From Rickettsia endosymbiont of Ceutorhynchus obstrictus (GTDB lineage Bacteria; Pseudomonadota; Alphaproteobacteria; Rickettsiales; Rickettsiaceae), in contig NZ_OZ032162.1 of NCBI RefSeq assembly GCF_964026565.1, forward strand, positions 1,774,930-1,838,929: DNA of 64,000 nucleotides, given 5' to 3'. Below are positions 8,551 through 16,480 of the stretch, one piece after another. The translations under genes were made by a program, and so were the position numbers. The notes under the pieces are model-generated. The model made no database searches and had not been told where the DNA came from. It saw only the letters and a list, made by a program, of their open reading frames with translations. The first letter of the stretch is position 1; each line of letters begins with the position of its first letter.

Positions 8551-8946
8551 TTAACATTCAACCTTGCTATAAAACAGATAATTAACAGCTAAAATTGCTT
8601 GGATAAGGTTATGTTTATTTAAAGCAAAATTCCGATGGTTAATTTCAGTAAATAATTCGTTCTTATTCTTTTGTATTCCAAAGCCGTTAAGTGTCGTTTC
8701 TAAAAATTTTTGTCTAGCAGGAGAGTCCAATGCATATCCTGATTGCTCTAAATCTTCAAGAGTATAACTATCATCAGTCAGGATATAATAGTCTTTTTCC
8801 TGCTTTAGATAAATTTGGATATAATCATTATGTCGATCAAGGTAGGGAGTAGTGATCTCTATGCAATTTGTTAATTGCTGCCAATCTGTTTTATCTTTTA
8901 ACCATGTATGATAATCATCTATAAGAGTTCTAATGTCCCTAGCCAT
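8551..8946 (-). CDS. DUF1828 domain protein
   Basis: 131 residues with the DUF1828 pattern: ITTPYLDRHNDYIQIYLKQE, then YYILTDDSYTLEDLEQSGYA, an arginine-containing turn (SPARQKFLETTLNGFG) and a C-terminal helix. The start has GAGGGG upstream. Function of the domain is not known to me; it is common in phages and next to restriction or toxin genes. It follows a small acidic gene (8998-9201) by 51 bp, probably in one transcript driven by the promoter near 9235. The pair could be an anti-host or addiction module, which is inference. Confidence 0.65.
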   Translation of the reverse strand: MARDIRTLIDDYHTWLKDKTDWQQLTNCIEITTPYLDRHNDYIQIYLKQEKDYYILTDDSYTLEDLEQSGYALDSPARQKFLETTLNGFGIQKNKNELFTEINHRNFALNKHNLIQAILAVNYLFYSKVEC

Positions 8947-8997
8947 ACAAATACCCCTCTTTAGAAGTGTGGTAACTCAATTTAGTAAGTATATTAT

Positions 8998-9201
8998 TTA
9001 TCCAAGTTTACTGTAACCCCTTTTACTTGCAGCTAGTTCTTCTTTTGCTTTTAAAAGCTGCTCAGTAATATCTTCAGCAGGTACTCCACTATCATAACTC
9101 ATCCACCATTCATCATCTTCTATATACTCTTCATCATTTTCTGCTGCAGTATTTTTTAATTCATCTATATTTTTTGTTTCGTCTTTAGAAGGTTTCTGCA
9201 T
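8998..9201 (-). CDS. Small acidic hypothetical protein upstream of the DUF1828 gene
   Basis: 67 residues, very acidic in the middle (NDEEYIEDDEWWMSYDSG) with a C-terminal basic helix (LLKAKEELAASKRGYSKLG). Start ATG 9201 has only a weak GAGAA upstream but sits about 25 nt downstream of a good extended -10 promoter. No family recognised. The acidic, small first gene followed by a domain-bearing second gene resembles antitoxin-toxin layout; nothing in the sequence proves it. Confidence 0.55.
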   Translation of the reverse strand: MQKPSKDETKNIDELKNTAAENDEEYIEDDEWWMSYDSGVPAEDITEQLLKAKEELAASKRGYSKLG

Positions 9202-9231
9202 TTCTCATTCATTATTACAATTTACAGATGA

Positions 9232-9260
9232 ATTATAACACAAACGCAGTTTAATAAATA
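9232..9260 (-). promoter_or_regulatory. Extended -10 promoter for the 67-residue/DUF1828 pair
   Basis: On the reverse strand TGTTATAAT (hexamer at 9232-9237) is an extended -10 motif; the -35 region is poor. It drives away from the virion operon promoter, leaving two divergent promoters within about 100 bp. Confidence 0.55.
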
Positions 9261-9310
9261 GAATAATTTAAGGCAATAACTATAAGTTAGCATATAATTA
9301 GCTCTTCCAT

Positions 9311-9339
9311 TTGTAATCCATGGTAAAAACCTCTATAAT
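9311..9339 (+). promoter_or_regulatory. Sigma-70 promoter of the virion operon
   Basis: TTGTAA (9311-9316), 17 bp spacer, TATAAT (9334-9339). The likely start of transcription is near 9346, only about 15 nt before the GTG of the small terminase gene, with GGAGG at 9349-9353 between. It means the structural genes can be read by host RNA polymerase. Confidence 0.7.
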
Positions 9340-9360
9340 ACAGGGATTGGAGGTATTTTT

Positions 9361-9903
9361 GTGATTAAAAATTATAGCTCAAAAAATTACAAATTATTTG
9401 ATAAACATTTAAATAAAATAGCAGCTAGCACGATTGATAAATTCGGCTCTAAGGATAATATTATAATTTTTCTGCAAGAGCTATGCGAAATAGGCAATAT
9501 CGGTCTTGCTGCTAAGAAGGTAATAGTCGGGTCTCCTATACATTTACACAAACTAATTCATGATGACAAATATTTAACTAAATGCGTCAGTCTTGCGCTT
9601 AGATACGCATCCGAAAGAGCTGAAGCCGTACTCTATGATCGGGCTATTAACGGCTATGAAGAGGTAACCTATAACCAAGACGGCGAATGTATAGTCCGCA
9701 AAAAGAAATATTGTTCTAAGAGTTTACTAGAATATCTTAAGGCTAATTCGCCTAAATATCAAAGCAGCGGTAAGAACGGCAACGCAGTTGAGAATAAGAA
9801 ACACGATAACGATAAGACAAAACAATTAAGCGAAATCGGTAATTTTGAAGTAGAATCTTACGGAGCGGATAGTGACAACGATACAAAAACAAACACGGAC
9901 TAA
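9361..9903 (+). CDS. Terminase small subunit (putative)
   Basis: 180 residues from GTG, fixed by GGAGG 7 nt upstream. The N-terminal helices (FLQELCEIGNIGLAAKKVIV, IHLHKLIHDDKYLTKCVSLALRY) look like a DNA-binding helix-turn-helix of small terminases that recognise the packaging site, and a segment AVLYDRAINGYEEVTYNQDG is typical of that family. The C-terminal third is polar and disordered. It overlaps the large terminase gene by 32 bp, the usual partner, and is the first gene of the virion operon. The assignment rests mostly on position and these motifs. Confidence 0.75.
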   Translation: MIKNYSSKNYKLFDKHLNKIAASTIDKFGSKDNIIIFLQELCEIGNIGLAAKKVIVGSPIHLHKLIHDDKYLTKCVSLALRYASERAEAVLYDRAINGYEEVTYNQDGECIVRKKKYCSKSLLEYLKANSPKYQSSGKNGNAVENKKHDNDKTKQLSEIGNFEVESYGADSDNDTKTNTD

Positions 9904-11287
9904 TAAAGAAGAAAATAAGCAAAACTTAAAGAATAATAAAAGCTTAAAATTTCCGGTTGATTGGTCGCCCTATCCGTTTCAATTGCCTTTATGGCGTTAT
10001 TTATATAAGGGAGGTAAGAAGGCAATAGCCGTGTGGCATAGAAGAGCCGGTAAGGATATTATGGGCATTAACTGGATAACAGCTAGCGCATTGCGGGAAG
10101 TCGGCATATACTGGTATGTTTACCCGACCTATAACCAGGCTAAAATGTCGGTCTGGGACGGCATGACCTTAGCGGGACGCTCTTATATGTCATTTATTCC
10201 GGAGGCAGCTATTGCTAAATCACAGCAATATAAACAGCGAATAGTATTTAAAAACGGTTCGGTAATTCAGTTTGTCGGTAGTGATCGCTATAGTAGTATT
10301 AGGGGAAGCGGTATTAAAGGAGCAGTGATTTCCGAATATTCTTATCACGACCCAAGGGCGATGAGTTCGGTAATAGAGCCGATGGTAATACGCAATAATT
10401 CGTGGCTGCTTTATTTATATACGCCTGCCGATGATCCAAAATTAATACACGGCGAAGAGTTATATTTAAAATATAAAGATGATGAAAACGCTTTTTGTGA
10501 GATTAAAACCATTGAAGATACTACGGATCATGATAGCAAGCCTTTAGTGGCGGTTGCAAGCCTTAAATCAGTAGACATGACAACTGAAGAAATCCGCCGA
10601 GAATTTTATTGCGACTTTGAAGCCTATCGTTACAAACGCGCCGATCAAGGCGGTACGTTTGTCGAGCAGTTAAGACTTGCCGAAGCGGAAGGACGCATAA
10701 CTCAGCTGCCTTACGATCCGGCTTACAAGGTGAATACTTATTGGGATATCGGCATAGTTGATTACACTAGTATTTGGTTTGTACAGGAAAAGAAAAAGGG
10801 TCTAGATATTATAGATTTCTATATTAACCGAGGCAAAGGCTTAGAGTTTTATTTAAATCATTTAAGGCTTCGCCCCTATAATTATGGAAGAAATGTGCTG
10901 CCTCATGATATGGCTAGGCGTCAAATGCCGACCTTGGATACACGATTACAACAAGCAAACGAGATAGCGGAAAAGCTAGGCTTTGTACCTTTTGAGCTAG
11001 GACGAAAATACTTACGGGAAGAAATGATAAACAAAGCCCGTAATTTACTTACGGCGAGTTATTTACGAATAGACGAGAGAAAATGCCGAGAAGGGTTAAA
11101 CGGCTTATATGAGTTTGATGCGAGTAAGCGTGGTACTCATTCAAGCTCGACTAGATGTACCGATATAGTAGAGAGTTTTTGTTATCTGGCAATGGATGCT
11201 AAAACCGGCACGCAGCAGGAAAGCATAAGTCGCAATTATTTACGTTATAATAAAGTTATTAGTGATTATAACGCTTTAGAAAGATAA
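9872..11287 (+). CDS. Terminase large subunit
   Basis: 471 residues, GTG start with GGAG at 9862. This is the DNA-packaging motor: an N-terminal ATPase and a C-terminal RNase H-like nuclease. Walker A is at residues 56-62 (HRRAGKD) and the Walker B end at 150-155 (GAVISEY, with S where most have D). The adenine motif FQLPLWRYL lies just before. The nuclease begins at about residue 290 with YWDIGIVDYTSIWFV and has a later acidic site (STRCTDIVESFCYLAMDA). Length matches the short-tailed phage type. The GTG start lies within the small terminase gene, so translation is coupled. Confidence 0.93.
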   Translation: MTTIQKQTRTNKEENKQNLKNNKSLKFPVDWSPYPFQLPLWRYLYKGGKKAIAVWHRRAGKDIMGINWITASALREVGIYWYVYPTYNQAKMSVWDGMTLAGRSYMSFIPEAAIAKSQQYKQRIVFKNGSVIQFVGSDRYSSIRGSGIKGAVISEYSYHDPRAMSSVIEPMVIRNNSWLLYLYTPADDPKLIHGEELYLKYKDDENAFCEIKTIEDTTDHDSKPLVAVASLKSVDMTTEEIRREFYCDFEAYRYKRADQGGTFVEQLRLAEAEGRITQLPYDPAYKVNTYWDIGIVDYTSIWFVQEKKKGLDIIDFYINRGKGLEFYLNHLRLRPYNYGRNVLPHDMARRQMPTLDTRLQQANEIAEKLGFVPFELGRKYLREEMINKARNLLTASYLRIDERKCREGLNGLYEFDASKRGTHSSSTRCTDIVESFCYLAMDAKTGTQQESISRNYLRYNKVISDYNALER

Positions 11288-11315
11288 AAAATAATAAATA
11301 AAAGAGATTTAAAAA

Positions 11316-12680
11316 ATGGGAGGAATATTTAAAAAGCCGTTTAAGGCAATTACCGGAGCGATAAGTAAATACGTACCGGGCGGCAAGTACTTAACCGGTA
11401 GAGAAACCGAGAGGCAAAAATTCCATTATAACAATGCCTTAAATGAATATAACAGCTATGCCTCGGAAGCACAAACTGCTATTGATAATTTAAGCAACCA
11501 ATTATACGAATCGGCACAGAGATTGCAAAGTATCGAACAACAAAAATATCAGCATGGACAAAGTAGCGGGCATTTACACCGGCAGGCGGAGCAATATCAA
11601 CGAGGCTTACAAAATCTAGAGCAGCAAAAGGCAAGTTTAGGATCGGAAGCAAACGAATTGCAGGCAGCCTTTGAAGCTTTTAAAAGTAAAGCCCCATCGC
11701 TTGCCGGTAAAATAAGCGAAATGCAGAAGCTGCCGGGTAATTTCCAATCAATGTTCGAGTCGGTTTTACAGCAAAAGGATAGGCTTAGAGGTTTAACCGA
11801 AGAAGAAGCCGGCGGCGAGATAAATAAATATCACGCTAGCGTGGATAATTTAAAGAAGCAGCGAGAGCAAGCAGAGAATAACATACGTCAGCAGATGGAT
11901 GCTATAACCAAAGAACATACGGGGCTTGAGAGTGAAAAAGCTAATTTAGAAAATAGATTGTCCTCCTATAGCTCGCAACAAAATAGGCTATTACAAGATA
12001 CCGGCAATTTTAATAATGCTCGCAGTACACTAGAGAATGTTATCCGAAATTATCAGAATGAACAACAAAGATTAGAAAATGAATATAACAGCCATAAATC
12101 ACAGACTGAAAACCTAAATAGTCAGCTAGATAATTACAGCAATAGCGCCCAAGCACATTTAGATAATTTGGGAAATGCGGTAGGTTTTCGGGCAAATAAA
12201 CTTAAAAAAGCTAGCAGACTAACGGGTTTGACGCAAGGAGCAGCACTTGCAGCTTTAACATTCGGTGCAGGTATGTATCTTGCTCCTGCCGCTGCCGCGG
12301 GTAGTGCGACCGGAGCAGCAGCAACCGGTGCCGGAGCTACGGCAGGTGCAGCCGCTACATCCGGGTCTTTCGGTGCTTCTATGCTTGGGTCACTCGGAAC
12401 GGGCTTACAATATGCCGCGCCTTTGCTCGGTATCGGTCATTATATGAATATGATGAATAAAGGCAAAAGTCTTGGAGGGCTTGAGAGAGTAACGTTTGAG
12501 AGAGGAGCAAGAGGATACGGTAATACGCCTTTCTCACGGCAGCAGGATTTATTCGGTAACAAAACCGCAATTCCGGAGCTTGGCGGCTTAAAACAATCGC
12601 TATCGCATTTTAATATGCCGACAATACCGAAGCTGCAAGATTTACCGCAGCTTGGGGAGTCGTTAGGTAAAATTACCTAA
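11316..12680 (+). CDS. Coiled-coil virion protein (putative ejection protein), truncated by an in-frame stop
   Basis: 454 residues with GGAG upstream of ATG. A basic N-terminus (GGIFKKPFKAITGAISKYVPGG) is followed by about 260 residues of coiled coil rich in Gln and Asn, then a Gly/Ala-rich hydrophobic stretch (about 305-375) able to enter a membrane. This layout is seen in phage DNA-ejection or tail proteins; I do not recognise the family. The TAA at 12678 is in frame with 64 further sense codons (LGDLETLSLGLPQM to TNYPYSQRVNSYA) ending TGA 12873-12875, which overlaps the portal start. The original gene was therefore 519 residues and one base change (CAA to TAA) explains the stop. Confidence 0.75.
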   Translation: MGGIFKKPFKAITGAISKYVPGGKYLTGRETERQKFHYNNALNEYNSYASEAQTAIDNLSNQLYESAQRLQSIEQQKYQHGQSSGHLHRQAEQYQRGLQNLEQQKASLGSEANELQAAFEAFKSKAPSLAGKISEMQKLPGNFQSMFESVLQQKDRLRGLTEEEAGGEINKYHASVDNLKKQREQAENNIRQQMDAITKEHTGLESEKANLENRLSSYSSQQNRLLQDTGNFNNARSTLENVIRNYQNEQQRLENEYNSHKSQTENLNSQLDNYSNSAQAHLDNLGNAVGFRANKLKKASRLTGLTQGAALAALTFGAGMYLAPAAAAGSATGAAATGAGATAGAAATSGSFGASMLGSLGTGLQYAAPLLGIGHYMNMMNKGKSLGGLERVTFERGARGYGNTPFSRQQDLFGNKTAIPELGGLKQSLSHFNMPTIPKLQDLPQLGESLGKIT

Positions 12681-12867
12681 CTCGGAGATCTTGAAACTCT
12701 AAGTTTAGGTTTACCGCAAATGACTTCGGCAGACGGCAAAAAATACAGCTCGGAAGTATTATATGATATGAATTTTTTGAAGAAACTTAAAAAAGTATCG
12801 AGAAGTTTAGGAACACCTTATTTAAGAGCAAATACAAATTATCCCTATTCCCAAAGAGTAAATAGTT

Positions 12868-14427
12868 ATGCGTGATGAATTAAGTAATAAAATAGAATAT
12901 TTTGAGACGCTAAAGACCAAACGAGAGAAATGGAACGCCGTGTGGGACGAATTAAAAAAATATGTCTGTCCGCAAACCACCGGCAATAAGGAAATATTTG
13001 ATTCAACCTCTATTTGGTCAAGGGAGCAATTAGCTTCAGGCTTGCAAAGTTTAATGGTTAATCGAGCTATTAAATGGTTTAATATTAATTTGTTAGAGCA
13101 AGAAGGTAGCGAGGATGAACAACCATTAAACGAGCTACCGGAAGTTAAATTATGGTTGGAGACGATAGAAAACACTATCTTAAATATTTTTAATAATCCG
13201 GGATCGAATTTTTATAATCAAATACACGAGTTTTTTTTAAATCTTGCTGCATTTGGCACTAGTATATTTTATGTCGAAGAAGAGCCGGATTTGCGGTCAG
13301 GGCTGTTTTTTCGCAATATTAGTCTAAAAGAATGTTATTTTGAAGAAGATAAATACGGCTTTGTTAATTCGATGTATCGACTTTTTACGGTGAACGTCAA
13401 GACGGCGGCAAACAAATGGTCTGACTTTGCGCCGTTTAAAGAGAAGCTACTAAAAGACCCCGATGAACAAATAGAGATATTACATATCGTAGCTCCTGCC
13501 AATGAAAAGAGCAAAACTAATCGTAAAACCAATCAGCACGGCTATAGCTCGGAATATATTTATTTAGCTGAGCAAAAAATTATCTCCGAGTCCGGTTATT
13601 CCTACTTTCCGTTTTTCGTCACCAGGTGGATTAAGGAGGAAGGTGAAGTATACGGCTATGCGCCTGCTCATCACGTTTTACCGGATATTAAGCTGTTAAA
13701 TTCCTTTAGAAAAACCGGCATACAAGTTGTACAAAAACAGGAGCAACCTTCTTGGTTAATACCGAAGGACGGCTATCACTTGCCGCTTCGTGATACGCCG
13801 GGAGCGAGTAATTTTTTTCGCAACGGCACGCTTGACAAGATAAGCCCGCTAAATAGAGTGGAAAATCCTATGTGTACGGAGCTGCAACAAGATAAATGCC
13901 GAGATGCGATATTTAAGGCTTCTTATATTGATATATTTCGCATGCAGAAAGAAAATAAAGAAATGACGGCTACGGAGGTGCAAATAAGGAATGAGGAGCA
14001 AATGCGGATGATGTCGCCGATGGTCGGCAGAATTGAAACGGAGTTTTTAAATCCGCTAATTAGAGCTATTTACGGGATATTAGCCAAATATAACAAATTA
14101 CCGATATTAGAAGGAATAAATGCTCTACCCGACATTGAAGTTAGTTATGTCTCACCTTTAACTAGGGCGCAAAAATCATCGGCGGTTAATAGTATTGAGC
14201 AAGTAATAGGATTCTTCCAACGTAGCGGTATTAGTAATTTCTGCCCGGAGATTTACGACAATATCAACTGGGATTTATGTTTTAAACTACTTGCCGAACA
14301 TAGAGGGATACCGCAATCGATCCTTAGACCCGACAAAGAAGTAATGCAAATCAGACAGCAGAGAAAAGCAGCGCAAATGCAACAACAAATGCAGCAAATG
14401 GGAGCGGGAAATGAAAATTTTAATTGA
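12868..14427 (+). CDS. Portal (head-tail connector) protein
   Basis: 519 residues, start ATG overlapping the TGA that ended the original upstream reading frame. It forms the twelve-subunit ring through which DNA enters and leaves the capsid. Family signs of the T7 gp8-like head-tail connector group are the N-terminal YFETLKTKREKWNAVWDELKK, the SREQLASGLQSLMVN block, the FGTSIFYVEEE segment, the conserved PDIKLLNSFRKTG helix and the late ATEVQIRNEEQMRMMSPMVGR helix. The tail is Gln/Met-rich (QQQMQQMGAG). Length agrees with the family (about 520-560). Confidence 0.9.
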   Translation: MRDELSNKIEYFETLKTKREKWNAVWDELKKYVCPQTTGNKEIFDSTSIWSREQLASGLQSLMVNRAIKWFNINLLEQEGSEDEQPLNELPEVKLWLETIENTILNIFNNPGSNFYNQIHEFFLNLAAFGTSIFYVEEEPDLRSGLFFRNISLKECYFEEDKYGFVNSMYRLFTVNVKTAANKWSDFAPFKEKLLKDPDEQIEILHIVAPANEKSKTNRKTNQHGYSSEYIYLAEQKIISESGYSYFPFFVTRWIKEEGEVYGYAPAHHVLPDIKLLNSFRKTGIQVVQKQEQPSWLIPKDGYHLPLRDTPGASNFFRNGTLDKISPLNRVENPMCTELQQDKCRDAIFKASYIDIFRMQKENKEMTATEVQIRNEEQMRMMSPMVGRIETEFLNPLIRAIYGILAKYNKLPILEGINALPDIEVSYVSPLTRAQKSSAVNSIEQVIGFFQRSGISNFCPEIYDNINWDLCFKLLAEHRGIPQSILRPDKEVMQIRQQRKAAQMQQQMQQMGAGNENFN

Positions 14428-14698
14428 AGCAGGTAAAGCAAACGAACTAGATGAAACCGATATTAATCTTACTATAAAAAAGGCAAATGATTTAATTAAA
14501 ATTTATAGTAGAATTTTTACCTCAAATGATGGTAAAATGATCTTAGAAGATCTAGCGAATATGAGCGGCATGTATCGCAGTAACTTTATAGCCGATAATG
14601 ATAGGCACACCGCTTATTTAGAAGGACAGAGGGCTTTGTTTTTATATATCTGTTCGCAGTTGGAAAATAACATTAATAATATGGAAGAAAATTTATGA
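14411..14698 (+). CDS. Bbp19-like small phage protein
   Basis: 95 residues, start overlapping the portal gene end by 17 bp. The core (YSRIFTSNDGKMILEDLANM, SGMYRSNFI, then HTAYLEGQRALFLYI) fits the Bbp19-like family found in short-tailed phages next to portal and scaffold genes. The role is unknown; position suggests head assembly. It ends in a 4 bp overlap (ATGA) with the next gene. Confidence 0.7.
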   Translation: MKILIEAGKANELDETDINLTIKKANDLIKIYSRIFTSNDGKMILEDLANMSGMYRSNFIADNDRHTAYLEGQRALFLYICSQLENNINNMEENL

Positions 14699-15549
14699 GT
14701 AATATAGTCAGTTTTGATTACGCTATTAAAAATTTATTAAGAAATAAAGGCGATTATGACATAGTCGAGGGGTTTATTTCGATTATTCTTAAAGATGCAG
14801 GATATAGTGCAGTAAAAATAACAGCAGTACTTGAAAGTGAAAGTAATAAGGAAAAAGAAACATTAAAGTCTAGTGTAGCAGACGTCGTAGTTGAAGACGA
14901 GCAAGGGCATAAATATATAGTGGAAATAGATCGCTCACATACTGATCTTTTCCTAAAAAAAGCTTGTTTTAACAGCAGCCGTTTAATCGTCGATAGTATT
15001 TCTAAAAGCGAGGACTACTCTACTATCAAAAAAGTATTCCATATTAATTTATTATATTTTCCGTTTGCCAATATGAAAGTACCGTTATATCACGGAAAAA
15101 CTGTTTTTAGAGAGGTTGACCACAAACATCCTATGCACTTGCACTTAGCCGACATGGGCGGCAGAATATTTGACAATTATAATTTGTTTCCGGAGTATTT
15201 TGTAATATCTGTACCTTTATTTGATGATGTTGTAAAAGATGAAATGGATGAATGGCTATATATGGCAAAACATTCAGAAGTAAGAGAAGATTTTAAATCA
15301 CCTTACATGAAGAAAATAGCCGAGAAGCTTAGCATACTTAAGATGACTCCTAAAGAATTAAAAGCTTATCGAGACTATATGAACAAAACCTTAAAGGAGC
15401 GTGATTATATTGTTTCTGCTGAAGAAAAAGGGAAAACTGATTTAATAAAAATTATGTTACAAAAAGGTAATTCGGTTGAAAAAATATCTGAACTTACAGA
15501 TATACCAATAGAAGAAATAGAGAAGCTAAAAGAGGAAAGAGATGAGTGA
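14695..15549 (+). CDS. Rpn-family PD-(D/E)XK nuclease / putative transposase
   Basis: 284 residues. A PD-(D/E)XK core is visible as ADVVVEDEQG followed by YIVEIDRSH (acidic residues about 60-82). The rest matches the Rpn/PDDEXK_2 group, including FHINLLYFPF, the basic KSPYMKKIAEKLSILKMTPKE block, the YRDYMNKTLKERDYI helix and a C-terminal helix-turn-helix-like tail (LQKGNSVEKISELTDIPIEEI). Rpn proteins are DNA nucleases that can promote recombination; Rickettsia genomes carry many. Here it is tightly built into the head operon, overlapping the gene before by 4 bp and the gene after by 8 bp, which is unusual for this family. Confidence 0.85.
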   Translation: MSNIVSFDYAIKNLLRNKGDYDIVEGFISIILKDAGYSAVKITAVLESESNKEKETLKSSVADVVVEDEQGHKYIVEIDRSHTDLFLKKACFNSSRLIVDSISKSEDYSTIKKVFHINLLYFPFANMKVPLYHGKTVFREVDHKHPMHLHLADMGGRIFDNYNLFPEYFVISVPLFDDVVKDEMDEWLYMAKHSEVREDFKSPYMKKIAEKLSILKMTPKELKAYRDYMNKTLKERDYIVSAEEKGKTDLIKIMLQKGNSVEKISELTDIPIEEIEKLKEERDE

Positions 15550-16327
15550 AAACCAAGATACTATACAAAACGATTTTGAGGCGGAGGGTGTTACCTCATG
15601 GCTTTCCACTTTGCCGGAAGATCTGCAAAAAGCAGAATCGTTGAGTAAGTTTAAAGATGTTTCTTCTTTGGCAAGCAGCTATTTGGAAGCCGAGAAGGGC
15701 TTAAATAGTCGTGTTGCTATTCCAAAGAATGATGCAGCTGATGAAGAATGGAATAAGTTTTATGCTCGTTTAGGTTTGCCTGAAGATAAAAAATATACTG
15801 ATAAAAGAACTACGGAAGATGAAGAGTATCTGAGTAAATACGAAGAGATGTTTTACCAAAGCGGCTTAAGTAAAAGACAAGGAGAGAAGCTACTTAATAG
15901 TCTATATAATTATTCTGTAGATATTCAGAAAAAACAGCAGGAAGAGCTAGAAGGATTACGCAATTCAAATGTTGAGTGGTTAAAGAAACATTACCAGGGC
16001 GGGTTTGATAGTAAAATGCAGGTGATGCAGGCGGCTTTGTCTAAATTCGGCACGAAAGAATTGGCGGGATTAATAGAAGAATCAAGCTACTCTCCTGCCC
16101 TGGTAGATCTGTTAGTTAAAGTCGGCGAAACGTTAAAATCCGATTCACTTATAACAGGAGCAGAGAAGCCTATAATTACAGGAGCGGAATCGGCATTAAA
16201 AGAGATTAAAAGACTTGAATCCGATGAGGGTTTTATGGTAAAATTTAAAGATAAAAATCATACCGGTCACACTGAAGCAGTGAATCAGATGGAGCAATTA
16301 TACGATATTGCTTACAATAAGAAGTGA
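15542..16327 (+). CDS. Capsid scaffold (assembly) protein
   Basis: 261 residues, start inside the end of the Rpn-type gene. Acidic and helical, with the N-terminal pattern of podovirus scaffolds (WLSTLPEDLQKAESLSKFKD, then SSLASSYLEAEKGLNSRVAIP and WNKFYARLGLPEDKKYT), and a C-terminal basic and helical end near HTEAVNQMEQLY. Scaffolds guide capsid subunits into a procapsid and then leave. It lies directly before the major capsid gene, the expected order. Confidence 0.85.
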   Translation: MSENQDTIQNDFEAEGVTSWLSTLPEDLQKAESLSKFKDVSSLASSYLEAEKGLNSRVAIPKNDAADEEWNKFYARLGLPEDKKYTDKRTTEDEEYLSKYEEMFYQSGLSKRQGEKLLNSLYNYSVDIQKKQQEELEGLRNSNVEWLKKHYQGGFDSKMQVMQAALSKFGTKELAGLIEESSYSPALVDLLVKVGETLKSDSLITGAEKPIITGAESALKEIKRLESDEGFMVKFKDKNHTGHTEAVNQMEQLYDIAYNKK

Positions 16328-16480
16328 TAAATCACGAGTGATAACTTCTCGTAAGGTCGCTAACATAGCGGTAACCTTTTAAAAAGAAGCCACAAATAAT
16401 TATCAACGTATTAATATCAAGATATTTTAATATCCGGATATTTAATTATTTAGGTTTAACAATTTTAAGAGGTTACAGAC

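Noticed and set aside
14695..15549. Rpn-type gene as an insertion sequence
   Set aside because: No terminal repeats or target duplication; overlapping reading frames on both sides fit an operon gene.
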